The notes beneath the pieces were generated by a model. The model ran no database searches. It was not told the origin of the DNA and saw only the letters and a list, made by a program, of their open reading frames with translations. DNA of 64,000 bases from Cymbidium sinense (taxonomy: Eukaryota; Streptophyta; Magnoliopsida; Asparagales; Orchidaceae): the NCBI GenBank assembly GCA_021442155.1, contig CM038221.1:41239648-41303647 (forward strand), given 5' to 3'. The position numbers and the translations under genes were made by a program. This document shows, piece by piece, positions 45,572 to 57,580 of the stretch (the first letter of the stretch is position 1; each line of letters begins with the position of its first letter).

Positions 45572-46690
45572 TTATGCCACCCAGATTATTAAGAATAATT
45601 ACGATTAAAATAGGTAACATGTTATGGGGGTCTTCATTCCTCACTTCTTTCTTCTTTTTCTTCCTTCCTCCTTCGATTTTGATGTGCTCCAAGGCTTCAC
45701 AAGGCCTCCCATGGCTATGTCTTCTAGCCACTACTCATCCTAAATCCCATAGCACTGAGCCTAATTTTAATTGCAAAATTACATTTTCATGGGAAAAGTA
45801 AAGTCTAACTACAACTACAAAATATATATTAAATAAACATACATACATCCCAAGTAGTTATATTTTATAATTTGGGCTTAGCACCCTGCACATGGGTAAC
45901 CAAGCCCACCTGTCCTAATGTGGATTATGTTAGAATGGCATAAACAACCTACAAACAAAAGCATTTATGTTTATTTTTATAGAGACCCTATTTAGCATAA
46001 TCCTCTACAGAAAGCATAATTAGGCTATGATCGCCCTAACATCCAGTCTACAATATTACATCACAAAATAAAACATAACATCACATATACACTGTCCTAA
46101 CTTAGAGCTAGAAGTGGTGGCTTAATTCTAATGTGTGTGCTAAAGCTTGGTGTGGTATATCTTAACTAGGCTTTAAGTTTATATTTTTCTAAGTTTTAAA
46201 GATTCAAATTACATGAGGGTAATTTTGCTTTAAGTTCTTATCCAAGTTAATAAATTTTAATTCATGTTTTTATTTATTTCATTTAATATTACCTAGGATC
46301 TAGTTGTTGTAAAGAGAAGGAGAAGTTTAACCCTCTCCATCCCTACCTTAAGTTGCTTCTAAAGGTATATTATTATGATTTTGTTCTTTCTTTAGTGAAT
46401 GAATTATTAAGAGTTTTATTAATCCTAAATTTGAGTTAATCTTAAGGAATACTATCCAAGCATGAAAGGTATCTTGAGATTAAAATGATTGAATTCCTAT
46501 CACATGCATAATGTTACACCATTATTTTTCATCACCAATAGCATGCATATGATTTAGGACTTAGCATATCTATACACATAATGTATTTTTGGCACACTTG
46601 AATGATTATAAGCGCATACATTTTGATAGAAAAGAGATATTTCACTATTTAGTTAAGTACACACATGTATGCATTGAAGTTTCAAGCATG

Positions 46691-47030
46691 TACGTGCCAT
46701 TGTTAAACTAGGGAAGTGAGGTAATCTAAGACCTCTATGGGGCTACTTAAAGCCTCATAATCTTAGGATGTCCAAACTATATACTTGCTATCTTAAATAC
46801 ATATGAATGTATACACTAATATAGAAATGAAACTCATGCAAGAAATTATATTTTAAAGAATTATTTACACATGTAAAGTAAAGTTCTATCCAAATTCTAG
46901 TATGAGTAGATATATGAATAAAATCAAATAGGTATGTGTCTTTGTTAACCATAGAAGTGAGGTAATCTAAGACCTCCATGGAGATACTTAAAGCCTCATA
47001 TTCCCAGGATGTCCAGACTATATACTTATT
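46691..47030 (-). repeat. LTR subrepeats, two units (A)
   Basis: Inverted units lie at 46691-46790 and 46931-47030, each with GTGAGGTAATCTAAGACCTC and AGGATGTCCA.ACTATATACTT. Confidence 0.75.
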
Positions 47031-48419
47031 GACATTCAAACATATGTAAACCCATAAATGAATCATAGGGACAAACTAAAACCTTTGCATGTTTAAGCTA
47101 TAAACACATGTAAATCATATAGAATATTCATAACTATCAATACTTCAGATTTTTATCATTGGTTTATAGATTTGAAAATAATTTGAGATTTATTAGTGAT
47201 AATAGCCACACTATATTAGGCTTAAGTCAACACATACAATTTTAAACATAAACATATTTTCATTTTATTTTCTTTGAAAAGACATGAATGAATGGAAATA
47301 TTTGGCATACAAGTTTATGATAATTGAAAAGGAATATTAAAACATCAACACATGATACATTCAATCACACTAATTCTTAAGGACAATCATGTTAAATAAT
47401 ATTCCTTAAGGAAAACCAAAGCTTCTTATGTAATTTGACTTTTGGATTTGAATTATTAAACTTAAGGAAGAGAAGTGATTTTTATTGGTTTTCTCAATCC
47501 CATGTTGGCGACTTTAATGTGTTTAAGAGAATATAATTAAGTGTCTTTGATGATTTAATTAAGTTGGAATCATTAGGCAATCCATTTAATTGCCCTTTTC
47601 TATGCTTCTTTAATTTAATTAACCACTTATTCATGAGCCTCAAATGATATGCAAATGAGAAAAATAAAATTGCAATGCTCTTAAAGGTACCATTGCAATT
47701 GGCTCATGATTGGAGATTATTTAAATTAAATAAAAATATAATTAAGTACTTTATAATTTTCCCACACCCATGGGTTAATCATAATTTTCTTAAGGGTCTT
47801 TATGCTTTTGAACACATAAAGAGGAACCCATGAATTCAACATTATTTATTTGAAGTGATTATCATTTTTATTTGATTTATTTTTTCCATTAATTACTTAA
47901 TTAATTCTTTAATTAAATCATGGATTAATTAACTTTCATGGAAAGATAATTAGGCAAATGGATAAGGAAGAGGCCTCGACCATTTACCCTAATGAATCCT
48001 ACTGCAAATAGTGACTAATTATCATTAATTATTAAAATTTTTGCTATTTAATTTTTTTAATTAAAATTAGTTTGATTAATAAAGGTAATTAAGCTTGAGA
48101 TTTCAAATCCCCTAATCACCTAGCCAATAAATTCCAAGAAAATTATGGGCGGTAGAGGACTCCCCAAAATATTGACCCACCAAATTTGGGATCAGTTAGC
48201 CAAGTAATTAAGTTTAATTAGGGTAATTTGCCAAAGCTTAAAACCCTAATTAAGCTTTATTAACTGTTCAAAATATTATGAAATTATTTTTATTAAAATC
48301 TCCTCTATTTACCCTTTCCAAAATGGGTTCATTCATATTTTTTGATTTTTTTTATAATTAGTTATAAATTTTTAAAGTTTAGAGTAATTAAATGCATTTT
48401 TAACCTTAAATAACCCTTA

Positions 48420-48720
48420 ATCCTGTTGGAAGTGCTTCCCACATGGAGCCACAGGATTGGCCACTTAAATCGCTCGACATGGCATGCTAACTCGGCGATG
48501 ACAAATGCGCTTTTGTCACCGCCATCTAATCTAAGATCGAACGATGGGGATTAATCCCCCAGTTTTAATAGGATTAAATTGAATAAACTTAATCAGATTA
48601 ACCATGCTTTTTCATTCCAATCACGCGGAACGGACGACAGATGATCCTTCGTCCCCTGAGCGATATAAGATAGAAACTATCCACCCTCCTCCACTTGATC
48701 TGAGCTCGTTGGAACTCGTG
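48420..48720 (-). promoter_or_regulatory. CG-containing island, LTR A
   Basis: This block holds CGCTCGACATGG, CTCGGCGATG, CACGCGGAACGGACGACAG and similar words between AT-rich flanks. Its position matches the islands of the other LTRs. Confidence 0.35.
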
Positions 48721-49246
48721 AGGTGTCAAGATTGACTCTAAAAGCTTCAATGGAAAGATCTAAAGTAATACCATAGTTGGATTTACATGAAATCACAAAA
48801 TTCTTTATAAAAGACCAACACCTAAGGTGATTTCTATGATTTTCTGGAGTTTACCTTGCCGGAGCTTAAGAGCGGTGGCCCAATGACTAAGGTAGCTTCG
48901 TCTTGAAGAGATGAAGCCCTGCTAAGAAGCTCGCACCTTACCTCCTCGCTAGAGGATCTATGGACCAAAGACCACTAGAATCCTCAGTAGAGTTGATCTA
49001 TGAATGGTCTCTGGTGCTCGAATCAATCAGGAATTAATTTATTTCACCATATCAGAGCTAAGAAAAGGTATGGATAGTTAATTTGGAATTTGTGGAGTTT
49101 AGGTGAGGTTGGATGGAGTAGACGATCAGTTTGGCTTGATTTTGACCTCACCAATGATGGGGAGCTCAAGGGAGGTTGAGAGCTCACTAGGAAAGGTCGT
49201 CTCCTTACTCTGAAGATCTCTAAATGACTTGGTTTTGGTTTGAATG

Positions 49247-49274
49247 ATGGGGAGGTGTATACCCTCCTCCCCAT
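49247..49274 (-). promoter_or_regulatory. Perfect 9-bp-arm palindrome in LTR A
   Basis: ATGGGGAGG and CCTCCCCAT flank a 10-base loop (TGTATACCCT). It lies at the same relative place as the palindromes in the other LTRs. Confidence 0.5.
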
Positions 49275-51182
49275 AGGATCAGATGGCTTGGATCATTTTT
49301 GCTTTTTTCAAGTGTCCAAAGTCGGCCGGTGGAGGAGATGCAGGGGAGTGTTAAGTGTGGTGTGTGGGTGTAAGAGTGGGCTACCATGGCTGAGGTGGAG
49401 TGTTCTTCCTCCCCAAGGTGAGCCAATGGGGTGCTTGGGTTAGCTTACCTCCACTTAGCTCATGGCTGACCCAACCAGCTTTAGGTTAGGTGAGCTAATG
49501 GTCCTCATGCCCAAATTGAGCTTAGGGTGGCTGCCAAGGGTAGAGGAGTGGGCTTGACCACCCAAATGATCATTTTATCCCATTTGGAGAGCTTTACCCA
49601 ATGAGTATTAGGCAAATTTAGATCCAAAGAGGGTTGGGTTGGATTTGGACTGACCCATGGTGACCCAAGGATGGTTCATGCCAAATTTGGTTGGGTTTGG
49701 GCTTGGTTTGAATGGGTTTGGCTCAATTTGACCCATATAGGTCAAATTGGGCTAGATTGGATTAGGTTGACCTATGGGTTAAATTGGGTCAAACCAAGGG
49801 TTGGGTCGTGTTCAAATGACCAATTGGGATGTTTAGGATTAATTGGTTTAATTTAATTTTCCAATTTGGTTAATTTGGCTAAATTGGCTTGGATCTGGGT
49901 TTGATTTAGGGTCCATTGATCATTTGGAGATGATTGTAGGTATTGGTTTCAATCAATTTGTATTTAGAAATGATTTAGATCATATTGACCCTTTATGTCA
50001 ATTTGGGCTAAATAGGTCAATTGGGTTGATTTGGTCAAATTGGGTTCAATCAAGATCATGTTCAATAATCAGTTTGTGAGGGGTTTGAGTCATTGGTTTG
50101 AATCAATTTGACTTGGAATGAGATTTGGCCTGAATTGGCCCTTTAGGTCAAATTAGGTCAACTTGGGTCAAAGGGGCCAAATGGTTTGGTTTGGCTCATT
50201 TGATGGCTAATTCATGTCCAATTGTTGGTTTATGATAGATGGGAATCATTGGTTTCAATTGATTGAGGTTGGAATGGGACTTGGTTCAATTAGATTCATG
50301 ATGGCTAATTGGGCTAAGTTGGGTCACACGATTGAATTGAGTTAGTTTGATCCAATTGATTGCAATTGATCAATCAAGGATGATCAACAATCACCATAGA
50401 AAATGTTAGAAGGGTTGGTTCAATCTAATTTGGGTTGGATTGAAGTTTGGCTCAAATGGGTCCTTTAGGTCACTTTGGGTCAAGTGAACCAATTGGGCTA
50501 ATTGAGTTGGATTAGGTTGATTTGGATTGAGATGAGTTTGATGATTGATTTAAGATTGATTTTGGGATTTGATTGCAATTGATTTGGGTTTAATTAGATT
50601 TTGACCTATTTAGGCCCTTTAGGTCAAATTGGTTAAGTAAGATTAGTTGGATTGAGTTGATTAGGTTGGTTAAATTATAAATTTTGGAAAGACTTGGAAT
50701 GAAGTAATGAAGGGTTAGAGTGCTTTTATGAAGTTCAATTGGATTTAATTTGATTGAAGGAGCTTTGGGTTAAGTCCATAGGGTTGAATCATGGGGTTGG
50801 GATAAGTTTGATTTGATTCATTTTAGCTTGGAGCTTGGATATGAAATGGGATTGAATTGAGATTGGTTGGAATTGATTTGAGGTTGGTTTTAGATTAGGC
50901 TTAAGAATAGGGTTTTGTTTAGGCCATAGGATAGTTAGGTTTTATTGCTCCTAAGGTATAGCCTAAGGCATGCCTTCCTAAGTATCTAGGCTTTGGTTTA
51001 GTGTCCACCTAGTCATTAGAAGGGTCCTATGACTAAGAAAGTCCTAGTGCCTAGGAGAACCCTAAGTCTAGGATGGGAAGATTGAGTCCTCACTCTAAAA
51101 GTGAGGTCAATATGCCTTCTTTTTTAGCCCTTTCATACACTAAAAAGCAATCATGTCACTCAAAAGACTCATTAGTAAGAAA

Positions 51183-51817
51183 ATGGCAACTTCGAGCGAT
51201 GTTAACAGGTTTGTTAGCCAGGAAGTAGAGGAGAGGTACCAGTATGCCCTCATTCACAAATGTTTCATTCTAAAGAGAAGGTCAGGTGGAGAATGGATGG
51301 GCGGGAGAGGTTCAATGTGAAGGAGCACCAAGATAATAGAATTTTTGTATGAGAATAATTGGTAAGTTTTGATAGTAGTACTATTAATGCATATTACAGT
51401 TTACCAAATGCGGTGTATGATCAATATCTTTCCTATTATAACAATCATCCCTATTTTGATGAAGTCCTTAGGTTTCATACTAGTAGAAATGCTAATATTC
51501 AGTAGAAATAGTGGGAGGAAAGGATCATTAACTTTCCTGCCACTGGCCTAACGACATAGCATAAAGCTTAACATTATTTTATTTTTGTCAAGTTGATGCC
51601 CATTGGTAAGATCTGTGAGGTAACTAAAGATAAAGCAATTTTAAATTTTGCTATTCAAAAGGGCTTTGCAATAGATATAAAAAAGAATATTTATAATTCC
51701 ATTTGTAATGTGCTTAGGGGAAGTACCATTATAGGAGACATTCATCATTCCTTCATTTATAGTTTATATGCTATGGCCAGTGCATTGGGGGAGCCTGATG
51801 AAGAAGTTCTTTTTTAA
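51183..51817 (+). pseudogene. Remnant of a plant transposon-protein domain (Transposase_32-like)
   Basis: Three stretches read in order like the putative plant transposon protein domain found in extra ORFs of plant retroelements. First is NRFVSQEVEERYQYALIHKC (51183-51320). After a frameshift comes FDSSTINAYYSLPNAVYDQY (from 51368), fitting the family's INxxYxLP block. After two stops comes KLMPIGKICEVTKDKAIL, then NIYNSI and YSLYAMASALG (51593-51817), fitting the L-P-x-x-H-x-x-x-V-x-K-x-x-A block. An acidic stretch (SEEEEEEKDD) lies at 52177-52212. Its parent element cannot be named and its function is unknown. The assignment is from memory of the family. Confidence 0.6.
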
Positions 51818-53769
51818 AAGGCTCTTCTAACGAAGAGGATAATTGGGGAATTTGGGTTGAGATTTAAGGTGGGGGAAAGCTCATGTTCCCCACTACCTCG
51901 ATCCTAATCCTCCAAAACTTAAAATAAGCAACTTTAAGAAATCGAAGAAGAATTCTCAGATTTAAGGAAAAAGGTTGGCGAGAGCAGCTGTAAGCAAGAG
52001 GCCTTAGAAAAGAAATTTGACTATCATATGGATCAACAACAAAAATAGTTTTTCTTACATGCTTGAATTCAGCTCAACATTTATTCATATGTTTGAAATT
52101 TGTGGCTTTGCGGGTCTGGGTAAGACTTCTTTTTCTATAACATCTCAATATCCACATTATGTGAGCACCCCACCGATGTCAGAAGAAGAAGAAGAGGAGA
52201 AGGATGACAGTATATACAATTATTCATTTTTCTCCTTTTTGTTTTGTTTTGTTTTGTATTTTTCTTCTTTTTTATTGCAAGAATTTTGTAATTAAATTTT
52301 CATGTTAATAAAGATTTTTTCTTATCTTTATGCCTTTGTTTTTGTCTTTGTGGAGTGCTCTAGGATTTCAAAGTTTTAACAATAAAATTTTCTATTATAA
52401 AGAAACATCATTAGGGACTCAATACTATTAAGCTTATGGATATAAGTTCAAAACTTGAGAGATTTTAGATTCTTGAGAGCTCAGTGCATCGGCATTGGAC
52501 CATAGCACAGTGGCGATATTTCTTTTGTGCCTTAGATTTAAAAGTTTTTGGAGAAATTTAAATTTTTGACAACATAATGCCTTAGTAATGCTAAATTTCA
52601 TAATGTTTTGTTCATTAACACCTTTCCCTCTAGTTTAAGATCCAAGACCAATGGAGGAAAGAATTTATTTCACATCAAAACCAAGTTTTACGGTGGAATG
52701 GATTTCGGGATGTAGCACCTCGGTGCCAGGAAGATAATGCTACGATGCTATTTTAAATAGATAAAACCCAAGAGCTTAGCTCTATGTTGCTACAAATAAG
52801 ATATCAGTCCTGAGAGTTTAGCATTGTGGTGCAAGATATTTGGCACCTTGATGTTACGGGACGAAATGTCAAAAATTTCATTCTTGAGAGCCTAGAACCT
52901 CGAAAATGAACCTCGACATCGCAGCACCATGGAGTGGGAACTCTATTTTTGAAATAGATTCTTATAGACTTTGATAAATTTAATGAAAATTTATCAGCAT
53001 AACATTTTAACAGTGCTTATATTTTTATTTATTTAATGGAAAAACACTTTTCTCTCTCATGTTAGATCTAAGATTGACAGAGAGATGATTTTTTATCTCA
53101 TAGTGGAACCAAGTTTAATAGTGGAGGTCTTCAGATTTTAAGAATCTAAAGTTTTAATCTTGGGGGTGTTCTTTACTCTGGATCCAAGATTGATAAATAT
53201 AAGTCTCTTTATTTCTCGTCAGATCTAATAATGGGGAAAATATTTTAAATTTGGTTTTCATAGAGATAATTATTTAAAGAAAACATTTCCAAAACTTTTT
53301 TACCTTTTTAGGTAGTTTTAGTGATCTTATCTCATCTCTTATGTATTAGCAAGGAGATTGTTCTTATGTATTAGCAAAAAGTGCATTGTTGAGAGTGTAG
53401 CAGATTGAGAGGAAGAATGGGGCAGGTGAGATAGATGGAAAATGAGGGAAAAGAAAGAAGAATGAGAGTGAGGGCAGTTCTCCCATTTTTATAGACCAAT
53501 AGGGCGATTTTTCGCTCCATAACCATTTGTTGGTGTGGGAATAATAGTTTTTCTTGAACTTTAAAATTGAAGGTCATCGTGATCACGACTCAATGGTGGC
53601 ATCACATTATCGCGATGCTGTGTTATTTAAGTAGGCAACTGTCATAGGTGGTTTGAGTTTCTAGATCTTCTAAGGCGGTGACAGCATCATGGTGTCATAA
53701 GCCAGGCTGTTCAATTAATTTAATTTTTTTAGATGCAAATAAAATGGAACCTAAATTTTTTGATTCATC
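51818..53769. other. Unclassified repeat-like DNA after the transposon-protein remnant
   Basis: No coding region is visible. Between 52480 and 53700 short boxes such as GCATTGTGGTGC, CATCGCAGCACC, CTACGATGCTA and CAGCATCATGGTGTC recur in both orientations, amid phrases like CTTGAGAG.TTAG. It could be the LTR or 3' region of the element that supplied the remnant. I cannot define its ends. Confidence 0.3.
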
Positions 53770-54265
53770 CACTTAACACAATTTGACCCATTTAGGTCAA
53801 ATTGGGTCAAATATGGATTGAATCTAATATTAATCCAAATTAAATGAAATTAATTAGTTTAAACCATTCTAAATGATTATTCAATTATAATTGAAGCCCA
53901 ATTAAAACTTAAACCGATCAATTATGCCATTGGGATCTAATTGACTTATTTGGTTCAAATTAAGTCAACCTAGACTCAACCAAAATTGACCAACATCCCA
54001 CTCAAACCAAACATCCACAAACCCCATAATAATTGTGTTGTAATCTAGTGAGAAAAAGGAAAACTTGAAGTAAAAAATGGAAGTGATAAAAAGAGAGAAA
54101 GGGAAGGGAAGTAGAGCAAAATGCCAAAGTCAAATCTCCTTCTAATCTCCACCATGATTCCACTTGATTGACCAAAGAGCTTCTTCAATCAATTCTTTAC
54201 CTAATGTAGCAAGTCAAAGAATGATTTTTCTTCATGGCTAGCCACCCCTACCTCCATTAATTGAG

Positions 54266-54285
54266 GTATGGTTGGTCAACCATAC
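54266..54285 (+). promoter_or_regulatory. Palindrome in LTR D
   Basis: GTATGGTTG-GT-CAACCATAC has perfect 9-bp arms. It lies ~550 bases before the CG island. Confidence 0.5.
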
Positions 54286-54789
54286 AAAGAGAGAAGAAGC
54301 TCTCTTTTGAGTAGAGAGCATTCCTTAAATCCTCCTCATCATCTAAGGAGAAGAACCGTGTGCTCCCCTTCTTTTTCCATCGACAAAACCCCCAAACTTG
54401 AGCGGATTCTTACAAGGTCCTATGGTGGTCAGTGGCTGAGGCAATCTAAGAGGAGGTAAGAGAGGAAAATCACGTGGAAGCTTTGTCTTGATGTGAGCAT
54501 CAAATTCAAAGAGAAAATCCACTAAACAAAAAATTTAGTGAGGTAATCTTTTATGCCATTAGCCAAAACTTAGATCTTGTTGTTTGTTATGCTTAGGTCA
54601 TGGAATGTTAGTGAAAAACTATTGAAATCACTTGCTCTGATCTCCCCTAAGCTTGTCAATGCGAAATAACCCAAGATTCCAACTTGAATCATTCGAGATG
54701 GTTCCCCATTATCAGTAAGAATGTGGAAGATAGATCCCCAATGGTTCATTTCTTTTGATTTGGATGGTATGATCAAAAGCCTAAATCAT

Positions 54790-54965
54790 GATTTAAATCC
54801 TCCATAGATCCACAGGATTCATCTGGACCACCCGATCTTCAATCGGACAGTCTAAATAAATCCCATTTCCCGCCCAAAATGCCATGTCAGTCACCTGTGG
54901 ACCAATCAATAGCTAGCATGTGTAAAGGCATGTCCAATCAGTGCTGGCTGGGTTAAGTAGAAAAT
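54790..54965 (+). promoter_or_regulatory. CG-containing island, LTR D
   Basis: This shorter, more decayed counterpart of the islands at 10320 and 39620 shares ACCCGATCTTCAATCGGAC-type words and the terminal GGGTTAAGTAG. Confidence 0.4.
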
Positions 54966-55399
54966 TAGGGATTTTTTTGAATTTTAAAATTATTTTAAAA
55001 TGATGAAAACTTCAAAATATCATAGAAAATAACCCTAATTAGATCTTTCTTTTCAAGAGGAGCCTAATGAATAAAAAATATTTAAGTTTTATTAAATATT
55101 TTAAGATTAATTTGAGTTTGAATGAAAATCAAATTTCTTTAATTAATCATAAAATATTAATTAAGTTGACCTGAAATTTTCATGGATTGAAATTGACATT
55201 AAGACACACCTACCAAAAACATTTCAAGCCTAAATGATGACTCGATTAAAAATTATTGAATTTTAAAGTTCAAATGTTAAATTTTATAAAATAATTAATT
55301 CAAATCAAGAAAATTATGAAAAATCATCAAAATAGCTCAAACCATTATGAATAACTCCAATGAACATTAGAAAAATATTGAAATTCTCTGAAACTCACT

Positions 55400-57580
55400 A
55401 AACCCCAAAATCACCTATTTAGGTGATTAAATGGATTAAGTATTTCATTTAATTAATTTGAACTGCAATAAACCATAATAAATCAACCAAAAATCCAAAA
55501 AATCTAAATAAACCCTCTCTAGAGTTCTCTTCTGGAGAAAATCTTAAAAAAAAACTAAAAGCCCCATTAATTCTTAATATTTTTGGTTTAATTTGTGTTT
55601 TATCAAAATTAGTTAAACCTTAATTACACCTAAAATATATCTCCAATTGGGATGAAACTTTAGAAAAAGGGAATTGGCAAGGAACCCACTTTCTAGAAAA
55701 AGTTCAAAGCAAAATGACATCTAGATCAAAAGTTATTAAAAGTTCAAGTTCTAAGTCAATTTAAAACTAAAAAAATCACTTAGTTAAATTTAATAAATCA
55801 TTAAAATTAATATTAATTGAATTTATTAAATCTAAAATTTAATAAATTAAATATTAATCTAAAATCATAAATAAAATAATACTTAAACTCTCATTAACTA
55901 AACCTTAAAATGAACCTAGAAAATATCACTTAATTCTCAAGTTAAACTAAATTAAACTTAAACCTATGCAAACATAAACTTAAATTTAAATAAATTAAGT
56001 ATATGAATCAACTTAGATTAGACTCAACCAAATGAGCTTAAATCATCAATTGAATCATTAATCAAATTTAATCATATGAGTTCAAATTAAATTAGGTTTC
56101 AATTAAAGTTAACTAATTGACTTAAAGCATATAAAAATATAGTCGACCATTAAAAAATCAACCTTAATAAATTTAATTAAGATTAGATTATCCTTTAGAT
56201 TTAGCCTAAATTAAATTGATCATAATTGATCATTAATTGGATAAATCACCTAAGCTAAACATGTAATTAAATTAATTACCTTGAATTAAATTTATCATTA
56301 ATTAAAACTTTAATTAAAATCAATCATTGGATAAGCTAAAAACTAATTGATCACTAACTCAATCTTAACTGAGTCAATCATTTGATCAACTCAATTATGA
56401 TTAGCTTAGCTAATCATCAAATAGGTTTTATTAATGTTAATTAATTAATCAAGATAAGCATCTAATTAAGCCAATGAATGATCACTTAGCTTGGGTGATT
56501 TAGTTGATCATTAAGTAAAGTAAGCTACTTAATTAAACTCTTAATCAAATAAATCACTTAATAAAATAAAGGCTTAATTAATAATCATTCTCATGATAAC
56601 TGAATCAATTTTATAGTCAAAAGCATCTTAATTAAATTCTTAATAAAATAAATCACTTAATAAAATAATGGCTTAATCGATCATATTTCTTATGTTAATT
56701 GATTTGATTATCCAATCAAATTAAGCTTAATTAATTCATCAACTCTCAGCTATGATCAACTTTTAATCAAATCGATAATTTAGCTAAACTAAATTAAATT
56801 AAACAAATTGAATAAAAATAATCCTTAAATTAAGTTTAACATTAATAAAATATTTAATGAAATTTATCAAAATCATGGTTAATTAAATCACAGGTTAATT
56901 CCTAATTAATCTAATTAAATTCTTTAATCAAACTTAATATATAACTAAATTAATCATGTTGAATTTAAACTAGCATCAATTAAGTTAAGTCAACCAATCA
57001 TGTTTAATTAAATCATTAACTTTAATTAATATCTCAATCAAGCTAACCATTTAATTAACTTAACTATATCAGGAATAAATTATATTTAATTAAATCAAAT
57101 CAATTAAACACCTAACTAATTTAAACCTAGTTTGAATAAATTAACTCAAATAAGATAAATTAAAATTAATCATTAATTAAATTTTAACTATTTAAATTAA
57201 TGGAGATTGGGTTAATTATTCATCATATATTAACCAATTTAGTTAAAATAAATTCAAATAAATATGGATAAAATCATAATCAAATCGACACTACAACCTA
57301 ATCAACCAAGCTTTAAGTAAATAAAAAAACTATCAAGAATATTAAATAATAATCATTCATCAAATCTTTACTAAGATAATTTTGCAGTCAAGATAATTTA
57401 ATTAAAATATTAATCAATGTTTAATCTAGTCATTTAAATTAAATAATTAATCAACCATATCTTAACTAATCAGTGAACCCTATTTAAATTGGTCACTTAA
57501 GCTTACTTAAAAATTAATTAAGACCTTAATTAAAATAGATACTTAACTTGGTTAACCAAAATTGAAAAGAATATAACTAT
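55400..57580. repeat. AT-rich low-complexity tract (TTAATTAA words), 2.2 kb
   Basis: Non-periodic repetition of AATTAAAT, TTAATCAA, AATCATTAATT and similar words with very little G or C. It sits where the other LTRs have a much shorter ATTAATTA tract (for example 11200-11900), so it may be an expanded version. No gene is visible. Confidence 0.6.

Larger units (their letters stand above)
1..51112 (-). mobile_element. Element A: Ty3/Gypsy retrotransposon (Tat/Ogre-like), minus strand, partial, split by element B
   Basis: Reading the minus strand from 51112 downward gives a 5' LTR, a tRNA-Arg primer-binding site, a leader, an N-terminal ORF, gag, protease, RT and RNase H. The element leaves the window at position 1, so its second RNase H, integrase and 3' LTR are not seen. 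Element B (7420-44936) interrupts the 5' LTR: the sequence left of 7420 and right of 44936 together align with one continuous stretch of LTR E near 58440 and with the reverse complement of B's own LTR near 14830. The coding part is full of stops. The Tat/Ogre assignment rests on the primer site and on domain similarity to element B. Confidence 0.85.
44937..51112 (-). mobile_element. Element A 5' LTR, main part
   Basis: This is the inverted LTR resumed after element B. Reading the minus strand it begins TATTGACCTCACTTTTAGAG at 51112, matching the family LTR start with TG changed to TA. It runs through the TTGACC tract (49600-50640), a palindrome (49247-49274), the CG island (48420-48720), two subrepeats (46691-47030) and the stem-loop module (45508-45571) to the break at 44937. 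With 6548-7419 the LTR totals about 7.0 kb. No gene is visible. Confidence 0.87.

Noticed and set aside
49044..49426. Overlapping short readings with CCACC-rich content in LTR A
   Set aside because: They are on both strands of the same LTR segment, are not kept in other LTR copies, and fall on the palindrome region.
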